DNA of 64,000 nucleotides, taken from contig NC_057861.1 in the NCBI RefSeq assembly GCF_019393635.1, positions 657,475,724 to 657,539,723 on the forward strand, in the 5' to 3' direction. The stretch is from Dromiciops gliroides (taxonomy: Eukaryota > Chordata > Mammalia > Microbiotheria > Microbiotheriidae). Below the pieces are notes generated by a model, which ran no database searches, was not told the DNA's origin, and worked only from the letters and a program-made list of their open reading frames with translations. Shown here piece by piece: positions 44,720 through 57,185 of the stretch. The first letter of the stretch is position 1; each line of letters opens with the position of its first letter. Position numbers and translations under genes: made by a program.

Positions 44720-45357
44720 TAAGAGGGGTTACATGTATATGAAAAGATTTATAGCTGCTCTTTTTGTGGTGGCAAAGAATTGGAAATTGAGGGAATGCTC
44801 ATCAACTGGGGAATGACTGAACAAGTTGTGGTATATGAATGTAATGGAATACTATTGTGTTGTAAGAAATGATGTGCAGACAGATTTCAGAAAAACCTGG
44901 AAAGATTTACATGAAGTCATGTTGAGTGAAGGTAGCAGAACCAAGAGAACATTGTACACAGCAACAGCAATATTGTGTGATGATCAACTGTGATATACTT
45001 AGCTCTTCTTAGCAATACAATAATCCAAGACAATTCCAAAAACTCATGGAAAAAGCTCTCCACATGCAGAAAAAAAAAAACAACTATGGAGTCTGAACGT
45101 AGATCAAAGAATACTAGTTTCACTTTTGTTGTTGTTGTTTTTTTTCTTTCTTGTGGTTTTCCCTTTTGTTTTGATTTTTCTCACAACATGACTAATTTGG
45201 AAATATATTTGATTGTAATATATAACTCAGATTTTTTGCTGGCTTTGGGAAGGGGGAAGGAAACAAGAGAGAAAATATGGAACTAAGAATCTTACAAAAA
45301 TGAATGTTGAAAACTCTCTTCATGTGTAATTGGCAAAAAATAAAATGCTATTAAAAT
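44720..45357 (+). mobile_element. L1 LINE 3'UTR end
   Basis: Sense-strand marsupial L1 end: GCTCTTTTTGTGGTGGCAAAG, TCAACTGGGGAATGACTGAAC, GTGGTATATGAATGTAATGG, TACATGAAGTCATGTTGAGTG, ending AATAAAATGCTATTAAAATTAAT. Confidence 0.8.
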
Positions 45358-45378
45358 TAATAGAGGTGTCATCATAGG

Positions 45379-46745
45379 TCTGCCAGGTGGCACAGTGGAC
45401 AAAGTACCAGCCCTGGATCCTGAAGGCCCTGAGCCCAAATCTAGCCCCACACATAAGTCACCTCATCCTGGCTGCACCACAAAAAACAAAGACAAATACT
45501 TTACAGATATCATCCCTTCATATTCAATTCACACCTGTGCCCTCTGTCTATGTATATTCCTTTCAGCTGCCCTAATACTGAGAAAGATCTTATGACTTGG
45601 AAGTATTATCTTTTCAAGTAAGAATGTAAACAGTTTAACCTTTTAATGTCCCTCATTATTTCTTTTTCCTGTTTACCTTTTTATATCTCTCTCTAGGGTC
45701 TTGTATTTGAAAGTAAAATTTTCTATTCAGTTCAGGTCTTTTCATCATAAATGCCTGGAATTCCTCTTTTTCATTGGAGTCCCAGTTTTTCCTCTGAAAT
45801 ATTATATTCAGTTTTGCTGGGTAGGTTATAGTCCCAGTTCCTTTGCCCTCCAGAATATCATATTCCATGCCCTCCAGTCCTTTAATGTAGAAGCTGCTAA
45901 ATCCTGTGTTTTCCTGGTTGTGGCTCCACAGTATTTGAATTTCTTTTTTCTAGCTGTTTATAATATTTTTTCCTTGACCTGGGATCTCTGGAATGTGGCT
46001 ATAATATTCCTGGAAACTTTCCTTTTGGGATCTCTTTCAGGAGGTGATCGGTGGATTCTTTCAATTTCTATTTTACCTTCTACTTCTAGAATATCAGGGC
46101 AATTTTCCCTTATAATTTATTGGAAGATGATGTCTAGGCTTTTATTTTGGTCATAGTTTTCAGGTAGACCAATGATTTTCAAATTATCATTCCTGGATCT
46201 ATTTTCCAGGTCAGCTGTTTTTCCAAGGAGATATTTCATATTGCTTCCATTTGTTTAATCCTAATTCTTAGGCAATTATTTTCTTCAGAGAGCTTTTCTA
46301 TCTTCTTTCCTATTTGACTTTTCAAGCTGTTGACTTTTTCTCATGATTCTCCTGCATTGATCTTATTTCTCTTTCCTTTCCTTTCTCCCTCTCTCTAAAT
46401 CTTCCTTCTATCCTTCTACTTTCTCCTCAAAGTCCCTTTTTTTTTTTGGGTGAGGCAATTGGGGTTATGTGAATTGCCTAGGGTCACACAGCTAGTAAGT
46501 GTTAAGTGTCTGAGGTCAGATTTGAACTCAGGTCCTCCTGACTCTAGGGCTGGTGCTCTATCCATTGTACCACCTAGTTGCCCCTTCAAAGTCCCTTTTG
46601 AGGGCTTCTGAGGCATGAGACCAATTTATATTTTTTTGGAAGCTTTGGATGTTGGAGCTTTGACTTTGTTATTATTTTCTTCTGAGGGTTTATTCTGGTT
46701 TATCTTTATCCCAAAGAAGCTGTCTATTGTCTATTTGGTGTAGCA
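45379..46745 (-). mobile_element. Second HAL1-like copy, 5'-truncated
   Basis: Aligns along its length with 22059-23510 (for example AATATCATATTCCATGCCCTCC and TTGACCTGGGATCTCTGGAAT), including the ORF1-like region (about 46150-45790) now broken by stops. It begins with a SINE carrying the same variant and position as at 22059-22220. A SINE at 46441-46585 is private to this copy. Confidence 0.65.
46427..46599 (-). mobile_element. CORE-SINE in the second HAL1-like copy
   Basis: Minus-strand copy between TCAAAGTCCCTTTT duplications (46427-46440, 46586-46599). Confidence 0.93.
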
Positions 46746-46844
46746 AAAAGCAAAACACTTTTGAGGAGAGATAGGGTGAAAGAAGATAGAAAATGGAGTA
46801 AATATTAAGGGGAGGGAATAGGGTGGAGGGTATCGTCCTGTGGG

Positions 46845-48330
46845 ATATTCATGAGGAGTGAAAGGAAGTTAGGTCACTGATCAAAGCAGGTGAGGGAGAC
46901 ATTCCAGGCATGGGGGACAACCAGAGAAAATGCCCAGAGATAAGTGTTTTGTTCATGGAATAGCCAAGAGGCCAGTATCACTGGATTGAACAGTATGCAG
47001 CAGAGAGTAAGGTGTAAGAAGAATGGAAATGTAGAAAAAGGCTCGGTTATTAAGGGCTTTGAATGCCAAATGGAACATTCCTTTTGTATTTGTTCTTGGA
47101 GGTAATAGGAAGACACATGAGTTTATTGACCAGGGTGGTGAGATGATTGGATTTGAATTTTTAGGAAAATCACTTTGGTAACTGACTAGAGGATAAATTA
47201 TTCAGTGGGGAGAGATTTGAGGTAGGCAGAGTCACTGGCAGGAGATTGCAATAGTCCAGGTGTGAGGTGATGGGCCTTGCACCAGAGTGGTGTCATTGTC
47301 AGAGGAGAGGAATAGGTGTATTTGAAAGATGATGCAAATTTGAAACAAATTTTTTAGAGTGAGGACTTCTAATGCTTGGGAAGCTCAAGGAAAATCTCTT
47401 AAAGGAGTTTGTATCTGAGCTGAGCCTTGAAGGGAGCTTTCAATTCCCAAAGGTAATGAGGAAAAAACACCTTCTTGACTTGGGGGACAGCTTGGGTAAA
47501 GGTGGGAGATAGGATTTTATGAATGGGAGCAGCAAGCAGGACAGTTTGAGTGGAATTTAGTGTCCAATATTTTTAGCATAATGCTTGGAACATAGTAGGC
47601 ACTTAGGAAATAAATGTTGATTGATTGATTGACATGAGAACAAGTAATTTATAATATACTTGGAAAAGAACTGAAGACTGATTAGAAAAGGTTTTTAAAT
47701 ACTATGCTGAGGAATTTGTATTTAGTCTTTATCTTATAGGTAATAGACAACCACAGCAACTTCTTGAGAAGCAGAGAAATATAGTCAGAGTTTTGTTTTC
47801 ATGAAAAGTATTTTGGCAGCTGAGTGGTGAATGAATTGGAGAGGGGAGAGACTGGAGACCAATTAGGAGGTTATTATAATAATACAGGAGAAAGGTGATG
47901 ACTACCTGAACTGGAGTATTTGTTGTGTGAATAGTGGGAAGAGGATGAATATGAGAATATTGCAGAGGTACAATTGACAAAACTTAGCAATTGATTATAT
48001 ATGGGGTTGGGGGGAGTTAGAGAGAGGAAAGAGTAGAAGAGAATTTTGAGCTTTAAAAACAGTGGTGCCTTAGAGAGAAATAGGGAAGTTGAGAAGAGGG
48101 GGAGATTTAGGGGGAAAGATAATGAGTTCTGTTTTGGACATGTCAAATTTGAGATGTCTCTGTGACATCTCATGGGATATGTCCAGCAGGCAGTTTGAGA
48201 TGCAGGACAGAACTCAGGAGAGAGATGAGGGCTAGATATGCAGATTTAGGAATCATATGTATAGAGATGATAATTGAACCCTTGGGAGCTGGTGAGATCA
48301 CTGAGAGAAGGGAACAGGCAGTCTTTTGCA
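46845..48330 (+). repeat. Unclassified mid-age repeat, two overlapping copies
   Basis: First copy about 46845-47345 (CATTCCAGGCATGGGGGACA, AAGGTGTAAGAAGAATGGAA, AGGGCTTTGAATGCCAAATG, TTGCAATAGTCCAGGTGTGAGG); second about 47345-48330 restarts with the same upstream segments and continues (GATAATGAGTTCTGTTTTGG, CATGTCAAATTTGAGATGTC, AGATGATAATTGAACCCTTGGGAG). AG-rich, no intact frame. Family name unknown to me. Confidence 0.55.
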
Positions 48331-48639
48331 AATAATATTCCATAGTAAGCCACATATTTATCATCACACAATTGATTGAAAGACTTAGACAATACAAGAT
48401 AATGCTGTGCCTGTTTTTTTTAAAATATTAAAAGTATCTCATTGGGCAGGTTAAATTCTTACCTTAAAGGCTATCCTCTTCTATGAACATATTAAAATTA
48501 TATAAGATTATTTGGAAAATATAACAAAAGAGATAATCTTATGATCGGAACTATTATCTAGTAAGGAATAAAATAGAGATCTGTGCTTGCAGAAGTGTAG
48601 CACTCCTATAAAGGAGATAAAGCACAAATTTTGAGTAAA

Positions 48640-48883
48640 AATGGAATTCTTTATACTTGGTGAGTTCTCCTAGATGCCCCCATTTGTTGATGATAATAAA
48701 TTAAATACATTGTGTTTCAGAATATTTCTGAATCTCTTAAAATAAGACTCATAATCATTCTAAAGAGTGTGGCCTAACTATCCATATAGGTAAAACTAAG
48801 TGGATGAAGACTGCCTACTGTCTAAGTGATGACATGCGGTTGGATAGACAATCCATAGTATCTATCATTATGTGTGTGTATCG

Positions 48884-48918
<35 letters not shown>

Positions 48919-49370
48919 ATAAATGACAAATAGAAAGTAATTTGGGCCCAGAACTGAAAAGGAGAAAGAGAATCTGGACTTGAATTATCTTTGGGAAATT
49001 GCAAAGTATAATTAAGTTTCCCAAGTTTCTGCCTGAAAGAAAAATTGTCTTTTAATTATCAGTATTCTTCTTGTGATAGAGAATGCTAAAATCTTTGAAA
49101 AACTGCAGTTGAGGATTACCCACCAGAGGGTGATGGAGAGGCTCATTGTGGGCATAAACTCAGGGATTTCATGCATCAAAGAGGCAGTATGGTCACATGT
49201 TGAGAGTAAAGCATAAACCATTGGAAAATCCACATGTTTCATTGTATCCTCATTGAGTCAAAAGAATTCAATGAATGACCAAACACATTGGGTAGGTCCA
49301 CTGTGGCAAACTTATGGGCAGACATTGGGAAAAAGTTGCATGTAATGGGTAGGCATGAATAAATTTAAGC
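48640..49370 (+). pseudogene. RTE-type LINE remnant
   Basis: Broken frames read an RTE-like end of the reverse transcriptase (around 48770-48840: GKTKWMKTAYCLSDD) and then the downstream conserved part (around 49120-49250: MERLIVGIN). A (TG)n at 48885-48916 interrupts it. RTE elements supply the 3' ends of the RTE-mobilised SINEs seen elsewhere in this window. Confidence 0.55.
48885..48916. repeat. (TG)n microsatellite
   Basis: About 14-16 units. Confidence 0.95.
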
Positions 49371-49800
49371 ATGTATCCTTGAAGGGAATACCCTTATGAA
49401 TAAGGTCACAGACCTACTGATATATGAAAGCACCAGAGTATACATTTCCTGGATATATTTTATGCTATTTTGCATGACATACAGTAGTTATATATGCCTA
49501 ATGCACAATGCCCTTTAGCTCACCCACAGTTGTATTTCTTTGGAGATTGTTGTAATGTTCCACGATTCACAGTTGTATATCACCACTAAGAAAATTTGAT
49601 GATGAAAAGATGAGTTTTTGTGATGGAGAATAGTCTGAAATCATGGGAAGGTATTAATATATTTCCCATTTATTAATTTATTTAATTAAAATTATTTTTC
49701 AACCTGTATATCATCTATAGATAACAATTCACCTAGTATACTATATTGCCCCTACTCATGGTGGTAGCACTAATATGTATGTGTGTTTTTCCCACCAGTA
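49371..49800. other. Unrecognised AT-rich sequence
   Basis: No repeat or coding potential recognised. Confidence 0.3.
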
Positions 49801-49802
49801 AT

Positions 49803-49995
49803 GTAATAGAACAAGGAGTCATGGACTTGGAATATGAAGGAACCAGAGTTTGAATCCTTGTTGTGGTACCTAAAGGTTGTGTGACACAGGGCAAATCACT
49901 TACCATCCCTTGGCCTCAGTTTTTAAATCTATAAAATGGAAATAATAATACTTGTTTTCTCTTCCTCATGGAGTTGTGAGGAAAGTTACACAAAT
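49803..49995 (+). mobile_element. MIR SINE
   Basis: AACCAGAGTTTGAATCCTTG, GGTTGTGTGACACAGGGCAA, GGCCTCAGTTTTTAAATC, GGAGTTGTGAGGAAAG. Confidence 0.75.
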
Positions 49996-49999
49996 AATT

Positions 50000-50870
50000 G
50001 CTGTAAGATAAGTTCTTATGTTTGGTACATTAATCTTAGGAGCATAAATTTTTCAAAAAAGATAATAAATGTTTTGAAATATTTTTCATCTATATTACAT
50101 AATTTTGAATTTAAAGAATCAACCTTCGGATTTTTTGACAACTTATGAGCTGTAGTTAAAAAATAAACTCAAAAAGAAAATATCGACTTTATAGTTAAGC
50201 AAAAAAGTTGAAATGTTTCCTAAACTGAGAGTCCCCCATCATGTGAAACAGATATGGAAAAGACTAATTTCAACAGAGACTAAAAGCCAACAAACAACCC
50301 TACTTTCATGATAGATATTATTTCACATGAAATGTAATCAAATCAAGACCATTTTCTAAGCTCTCCCCATCAGCAGTTTCTGCTTCTTCTGAATGCTTCA
50401 TTCCCCGCACCCCCCATGTTCACTAGCTTTTGCAAGCTGAAATTGAGATAAACTTCTGTATTCTCCCATGTGTTAGATTTACTTATTTTTGTTTGTTTGG
50501 GAGTGAAGGTTCTTCATATGGATCAGAGTATTTCTTTTTCTATAAGTTCTAGAAAATTGAGAAATCAGAGTCAGGCAAGAAGGGAAAGGCCTTCTAAGTG
50601 TCACACAAAAATCTTTCCTCTGAATTGTAGGAGGGATAAGTTTGAGAGAAAATCCAAGACCACAATTCTCATCCAAATAATTGTAGATGTTCTACTTTGA
50701 GTAACACTGGACAGTCCCTTTCTAACATGAAGTCTTACATGTTATCTCCTTCTTTCCTTTTTACTGTATCTTTATGTAGAGATATACTTATATTTTCAAA
50801 ACAAATAGGTTTTTTTCCAGGTCACTTGGTTAGGGATAACTGACAAAAGCACTTTGATTAAGATTATGGT
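50000..50870. other. AT-rich sequence, nothing recognised
   Basis: Overlapping opposite frames at 50470-50700 and 50479-50676 show no domain. Confidence 0.3.
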
Positions 50871-50876
50871 TTCTTT

Positions 50877-51130
50877 TCTCCTCCTCCTCCTCCTCCTCCT
50901 CCTCCTCCTCCTCCTCCTCCTCCTCCTCCTCCTTCTTCTCCTTCTCCTCCTCCTCCTCCTTTTCCTCCTTTTCTTCCTCCTTCTCCTTCTTCTGCTTCCT
51001 TCTTCTTCCTCCTCCTCCTTCCTTCTCCTCATTCTTATTCCTCCCACTCCTTCCTCCTCTTCCTTCCTCTTCCTTATTCTTCCTCTTCCTTCTTCCTCCT
51101 CCTCCTTTTCTTCCTTCTTCTTCTTCTTTT
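50877..51130. repeat. 250-bp pyrimidine tract, (CTC)n and (CTT)n
   Basis: Nearly uninterrupted C/T on the + strand, pure CTC at 50878-50932, then mixed CTT/CTC. All long frames here are artefacts (poly-Leu, poly-Glu/Arg/Lys). Confidence 0.95.
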
Positions 51131-52565
51131 GACATTTATATTCATTTTTATTGCATTTTAAGTTCAAAGTTGTCTCCTTCCCTCCCAACCCTGCATTAGA
51201 AAAGTCCAACATTTGAAATATTTGGAACCATATGGTACATATTTCTACGTATCAGTTCTTTTTCTGGAGGTGGATAGCATCTTCCCTCATAAGTCCTTTT
51301 TAGTTGACATGAATGTTCAAATTACTCAGAATAGCTCAGTCACTCAATTGATCCTCGAACAATATTGCTATTACTATGTATAACATTCTCTTCATTCTGC
51401 TCATTTCACTCTGCATTATTTTATGCAAGTCTTTCAATATTTTTCTAAAACCGTTCTGTTTGGGGGGCAGCTAGGTGGTGCAGTGGATAAAGCACGAGCC
51501 CTGGATTCAGAAGGACCTGAGTTCAAATTTGGCCTCAGATACTTGACACTTACTAGCTGTGTGACCCTGGGCAAATCACTTAACCCTCATTGCCTCACTA
51601 AAAACCCCAAACAAAACAAAACAAAAACCCACCAACCTGTTCATCATTTCTTATAGCACAGTAGTATTTCATCACAATCATATGTCACAACTTATTTAAT
51701 CATTCCCCAATTGATGAGAATCACTTCGATTTCCAATTCTTTGCCACCACAAAGAGAGCTGCTATAAATATTTTAAAACATATAGATTCTTTTCCTTTTT
51801 CCCTGATCACCTTAGGAAACAGACCCAATAGTGGTATTGTTGGGTCACAGGGTATACATGGTTTTATAACTCTTCAGAATGAGTCAAAATTATTTTCCAA
51901 AATGACTGAATAAGTTTATAATTCCAACAAAAATGTAATAGTATCCTAATTTGTTCATATCCCCTCCAACATTTGTCATTTCCACTTCTATCATTTCAGC
52001 CAATCTGACAGTATCTCAGAGTTGTTTCAATTTGCATTTCTATAATCAATAATGAGAACATTTTTCATATGATTATATTAGATTTGATTCCTTCATCCAA
52101 AAACTACCTATTCATATCCTCTGACCATTTATCAGTTAGGGAATAGCTTATATTCTCATATATTTGATAAACTTCTCTATATACTTGAAATACCTTTATC
52201 AGAAAAAACTGTCTATAATCTTTTTTTGACCAATTTTTTTTGCTGTACTTCTAATATTGGCTACCTTGGTTTTATTTATACAACTTTTAAAAGTAAATGT
52301 ATTTAAAATTATCCATTTTACATACTATAATTATCTCTATCTCTTGTTTATTCATAGATTCTTCTTTTATCCATAAACCTGATAAGTACTATGTTCCTTG
52401 CTCTTCTAATTTACTCAGGATATCTCTTTTTTGTCTAAATCATGTACCCATTTTGACCTTAACTTGATATGTGGTATGAGGTGTTGTTCTATTCCAAGTT
52501 TCTGCCAGATTGCTTTCCAGTTTCCTCAGCAGTTTTTACCAAAAGCTACAGTTGCCTCTTAGAGA
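51131..52565 (-). mobile_element. Antisense L1 LINE 3' region
   Basis: Plus strand reads the antisense 3'UTR: CTTATAGCACAGTAGTATTTC, CATTCCCCAATTGATGAGAA, CAATTCTTTGCCACCACAAAGAG, GGTATTGTTGGGTCACAGGG, TTTGCATTTCTATAATCAATA, then CCATTTTGACCTTAACTTG of the ORF2 end. A SINE interrupts at 51462-51637. Confidence 0.8.
51462..51637 (+). mobile_element. CORE-SINE in L1
   Basis: Full-length + strand copy with A/AC tail; the L1 sequence resumes with TTCATCATTTCTTATAGC. Confidence 0.92.
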
Positions 52566-52566
52566 A

Positions 52567-52712
52567 TTTTTTTTTTTTTGCAGTGCAATGAGGGTTAAGT
52601 GACTTGCCCAGGGTCACAAAGCTAGTAAGTGTCAAGTGTCTGAGGTTGGATTTGAACACAGGTTCTCCTGAATCCATGACTGGTGCTCTATCTGCGCCAC
52701 TTAGCTGCCCCC
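52567..52712 (-). mobile_element. CORE-SINE
   Basis: Minus-strand copy with a short deletion (TCTATCTGCGCCAC); AGGAATTTTTTT follows, matching AGAGAATTTTTTT before it. Confidence 0.88.
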
Positions 52713-53035
52713 AGGAATTTTTTTAAAAAAATGCTTGAAGTGTATTACAGTCCGGCCCATTAACTTTTACTATCACATTTTCTCTGTCATTGGCATTAGG
52801 CAAAAGGCTTTTAAGCCCTTTGTGTCTCATTTTCCACATTTACAAAATGGAAATAACTTCCTTCACTAAAGATTACATTTGTTGCCTTATTGTGGTCTAG
52901 AAGGTCTTACCAATGTGGAAAGTTTGTTTACTATCAAATTTGAGCATAATTCTGTGACGGTTTTCTGAGGACATGACTAGCTAAGTATAAAGACATTTGA
53001 CACAAAGAATACAGCTTCCTGGTACTGAATAGGTT
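52713..53035. other. Unrecognised sequence
   Basis: No repeat or coding potential recognised. Confidence 0.3.
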
Positions 53036-53036
53036 T

Positions 53037-53072
53037 TTTGTTTTGTTTTGTTTTGTTTTGTTTTGTTTTGTT
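53037..53072. repeat. (TTTTG)n microsatellite
   Basis: Seven units. Confidence 0.95.
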
Positions 53073-53374
53073 GGATCGAAAGGCACAACTCATCAAATTT
53101 AATCAATTAAGCAAGGCAGAAGGAGGCTTGAATCTATATCCTAGCAAGGCATTTCCACACAGATCAAACCATGGACCATGTTAAGTATGAAGAAATATCT
53201 ACCTTATCTATAATATGAATAGAATAAGATAATGCCTGGTGTAGTGCTTTGTGGGGGTGTGGGGTTTTGAAGGCATAGTGGTGGGATTTTGTTAACCAGG
53301 GTAAGGTAGTAAGAATGACGAATGGATGCGTACTTGGTCCAAAGGCAGGAAGGCTGACATTCCAAGTGAATGGC

Positions 53375-53571
53375 GTGTTACTCTTTTTTTTTTTTTTTTT
53401 CACGAGGCAATGGGGGTTAAGTGACTTGCCCAGGGTCACACAGCTAGTAAGTGTCAAGTGTCTGAGGCCGTATTTGAACTCAGGTCCTCCTGAATCCAGG
53501 GCCAGTGCTTTATCCATTGCATCACCTAGCCACCTAGCCACCCTCCCCCCCCCCCCCCGTGTGTTACTCTT
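53375..53571 (-). mobile_element. CORE-SINE with poly-C head
   Basis: Minus-strand copy between GTGTTACTCTT duplications (53375-53385, 53561-53571). The SINE head is altered: CACCTAGC is repeated (53523-53540) and followed by a C run at about 53545-53558. Confidence 0.93.
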
Positions 53572-53574
53572 AAT

Positions 53575-54425
53575 CCTAAATTCCTTGTATTTATTGTTCG
53601 CTACTTGTTAGCTTTTTTTCCCTCGAAGTCAAGAACAGAGGAATCTCTACCCTTCTGAGAATTTGAATGCATCCTAAACTCTATAGTTTATTTATTTGCA
53701 TTTCATTTCAGAAGAGTAGGTAGTTCATGGATGATTAGGGAATAACATATTCTGTATGAATAAGAATTAAGCTAGCAAACAGGAAAAGTTCATGGAAGAT
53801 CCAGAGGTGTGCCATTTTGCCTACACAGAATTAGGTCTCTCAGTGGCAATAGACTGTCAAATAATCCAGGCATATATTGGCTCATATTTTGGCTTGATTG
53901 GCTAATTACCTGCATAATCATTCCAATGTCATGATAATTTGATACAATTTTTTTTTTAGTGGAGGAATCATTGTGGAGAGAGGGTCTATTTTCCTTACTA
54001 TTACCCCAAACAACTACCACAAATAGTCAGATGGGTGTAGGAACCCAGGGAGTCCAGCCTTCCATAGACCACCAGACCTGCTTCCAGCCCGGACCTCACA
54101 GCCATCACCTAGGGGAGCAACTCCTGTGAAAAATGAGTCAGTCATTCCCACCAATAGCCAACTAGCTGATGCTCACGGAACAGACAAAGCACCCTAGGGG
54201 AGAGACAGGAGGCATTATGTACCAGGACAGTCAAGTCACTACCACTAACTGAATCACCATCTTCCCTCAGATCCTGAACCCAAGAACTTTGGCAATGGCA
54301 ATGCTTATAGCTTAGTTCCCTCAGCCATCATCCTGGGAAGTACTCATTGTGGAGATGTGGTCTGGCAACTGCTCCTGCTGCTACTATAGTAATTGCTATT
54401 GAAGATTCAGAAAAAGAATGAGAAC
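53575..54425. other. Mostly unrecognised, partly GC-rich
   Basis: 54030-54400 is GC-richer than its surroundings and could be the 5' region of an old element or unique sequence. No coding frame recognised. Confidence 0.3.
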
Positions 54426-54427
54426 AG

Positions 54428-54690
54428 GGACTGGCAGCTATGTGGTACAGTAAATAGAGCATAGGGCCTACTATCAGGAAGACCTGAGTTCAAATCTAAG
54501 CTCAGAGCCTTACTAGCTGTGTGACCCTGGGCAAGTCATTTAACCCTGTTAGCCTCAGTTCCTCACCTGTGAAATGAACTAGAGAAACAAAATGGCAAAG
54601 TACTTTAGTATCTTTGCCCAGAAAACCCCCAATAGGGCAATGAAGAATCAGATAGGACAAAAAATGACTGAACAATAATAACAATTGTTT
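54428..54690 (+). mobile_element. Mar1-type CORE-SINE
   Basis: GGCAGCTATGTGGTACAGTA, TACTAGCTGTGTGACCCTGG, GAAATGAACTAGAGAAACAA, TATCTTTGCCCAGAAAACCC, TGACTGAACAATAATAAC. Confidence 0.85.
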
Positions 54691-55094
54691 TACATTTCTA
54701 TTTGTATCCCTAGCTCTTGACACAATATTTTGAACATAGTAGGCATTTAATAAATGCTTCATTAATTTATTCCTTAATGGGAAAAGACATATAAAGATAG
54801 TTTTGAAAAAATATTATGTTTTTAGTTATTTTCTACCCTCCCTTGCATCATTTATAATTGATCATCTGTGAGAGGGAGAAGAGGGAGTTTGTTCTGGGCT
54901 GATACAGAAAGGAGAACTAGGATCATTGGGTGGAAGGAACAAGGAGGCAGATTTCTGCTGCATGTATGCAGCTTTGTGAACCATATAATGTTCTACAAAT
55001 GTAAGCTATTATCATTATTATTATCATCATCATTATCATTATTTCCCCCCAAAGAGAATATCTCCCTTGGAAACATCCCAGAATTTCTTCCACT

Positions 55095-55905
55095 CATATC
55101 AATCACATCTCAATGTGTGCTTATCAGATTTTTATATGACAGAAAGCTGGAAAGAATAACTAATATATCAAATGACAGAAATGAGATCCACAAAGAAAAA
55201 AAATAGGTCTATAGAGTCCTACATTTAGGGCTGTCTAAATACAAGATTGAAGGTAGCTGACTTGGAAGGTCTAGTGAAAAAGACTTGGGGGTTTCAGTTG
55301 ACCATAAGCTCAATCTGAGCCAGCAGTGATGTAATTGCTAACAAAATAAAAATTGATGTAATAGTAGTCTGCCTAAAAAAAGCATACAGATACAGAGAGG
55401 TGATGGGTCCACTTTATTTGGAAGGGTTAGTCTATAATTGAAGATTTCTGTGATACAATTTCCTTATTTTAAAAGTGAGAATAAGGTATATATTAGTTCT
55501 ATGTGTCATTTTTCAGGAGGACTCTTGACTAACTTGGATATATTTAGAGGAAGACTGCCAGGATAGTGAGTGGTCTGGAAATCTTGTAAGTGAAGTAATT
55601 GAAGGCAGTGGAAATATTTAATCTAGAGGAAAGATTAGTTGGGAGGACAGGGGACATATAAATGAAAGCTTCTAACTGACAAATATTCTTATTTTGAATT
55701 GCTTAAAAATTCAGAATCAGGTCTTACAGGTGGAAGTTGAAAAAAGATGAATTCTGTTCAGTTTACAATGAACTTTCTAATAAATAGAGCCACTTTTTTA
55801 AAATGGAAGAAGCTGCTATATGATTGAGGTTCTTGTTACTGAAAATGTTTGAGCGGAGGTTGGATGACCACTTGTCAATGATGTTCTATAGGGGATTCAT
55901 GCTTT
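55095..55905 (+). pseudogene. CR1/L3 LINE 3' region
   Basis: Sense CR1/L3 order: CTTGGGGGTTTCAGTTGACC, AATCTGAGCCAGCAGTG, GAAGACTGCCAGGATAGTG, TCTAGAGGAAAGATTAGTTG, GCGGAGGTTGGATGACCAC. Frames are broken. Confidence 0.7.
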
Positions 55906-55969
55906 GTGTATTGGTGTTCTGTGAACTCTCCTGTCTCAGAGTTGGGAGATAGGACAAATAGCACCCACA

Positions 55970-56170
55970 GATTGTAATATTTAGAATCAAAGGGACCTTA
56001 GAAATCTTTTGGATCTCCTCCTATAACATATATGAAGCAAATAGTACCTAGAAAAGTGAATTCCTTTTGCTCAGGGCCACAAAGATAATAAGGAGAGCTT
56101 GGATTCAAACCAAAGTTCTCTGATTATAGATCCAATTCTCTTTTCATTATGCCATACTGCTTTCTGGTCT
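55970..56170 (-). mobile_element. MIR-type SINE
   Basis: AGAATCAAAGGGACCTTAGA, TGCTCAGGGCCACAAAGATAAT, ATTATGCCATACTGC. Confidence 0.5.
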
Positions 56171-56174
56171 GGCA

Positions 56175-56855
56175 TTGTAAAAGTAAATCTAAGCCAGGAG
56201 AGATGAAAGGTTCTTAAGATAGAAATTCTGAAGATGCAATCACAAATGATTCCAATGAGAAAGAAAATAATGAAGGGTCTAAAAAGACGAATAAGATTTC
56301 CCAGAGAGCTCATTAATGAGCTTAGATTACAAAGGGCATTAAGAGAGATGGAAGTAAGGACAGGTAATTGAAGATGATTAAAAAAATGTCATTGCCCTCT
56401 AAAAATAGTGTTAGGAAGACTAAAACTGAGTAATAACTCAGACTTGTGATAAATGTTATGGGAATAAAAAAAGGAGGGAGTTGAGTAGTTCTACCTTCTC
56501 TATCATTTATCATTGTCTCATCTACTCTAAACAGGGGGTCTTATCCTATGCTTGATCTTCCTCTTGCCCCAAACATTGCTAAAAATATCTTGTTTTATTT
56601 CTGTTTACTCCACCAAAGAGAATGATGTTCAGATGGGAAAGAATAGAGCAAAAATGCTTAGCAGGAAATTGAAACCCAAAGATAAGGGAAGATATAGATG
56701 GTAAGATCATAGCTGTCCTCAATGAGTCCAAGTTATCAAACCTAGATGAATTGCATCATCTCAGGGTACTAAAAACCTTGGATGTGATTGCTGGACTGCT
56801 ATTAGTAATTTTTAAGGAACTGTGAAGAACAAGAGCCATACTGCTGGACTAGAGA
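56175..56855. other. Unrecognised AT-rich sequence
   Basis: Short minus-strand hydrophobic frames (56071-56313, 56322-56513) without domains. No repeat family named. Confidence 0.3.
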
Positions 56856-56857
56856 GA

Positions 56858-56965
56858 AATCTCTCTCTCTCTCTCTTTCTCCTCTCTCTGTTTTTCTGTC
56901 TCTCCACACATACTCATGTGTACACACACACACACACACACACACACATGCATATATATATATAA
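56858..56965. repeat. (CT)n and (CA)n microsatellites
   Basis: CT at about 56861-56890, CA at 56921-56949, TA after. Confidence 0.92.
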
Positions 56966-57044
56966 ACATGTACATATATGTTCTTTTAATTGGTATGTTT
57001 GATAAAGACCTATCATTACTGTGAGTGACAATATAACAAACTGG

Positions 57045-57185
57045 AGAGAGAGACAGACTTGTAGGAAAGGAAAACCAGATTTAATTCCTAGCTCTGACAC
57101 TTATTAGTTGTGTGATCTCTAGGAAACCTCTTAACCTCTGAGACAAAATTTCCACATGTTTAAAGTGGAAATAATAATTTTCTAT
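57045..57185 (+). mobile_element. MIR SINE
   Basis: TAGCTCTGACACTTATTAGTTG, CTTAACCTCTGAGACAAAAT, TTAAAGTGGAAATAATAAT. Confidence 0.6.

Noticed and set aside
45701..46156. 151-codon + strand frame
   Set aside because: It is the antisense of the decayed ORF1-like region of the second HAL1-like copy; the similar antisense frame at 22699-23013 shows this is a by-product of the element.
50796..51212. Long Glu/Arg/Lys-rich and poly-Leu frames
   Set aside because: They are translations of the CTC/CTT tract in different frames and have no other support.
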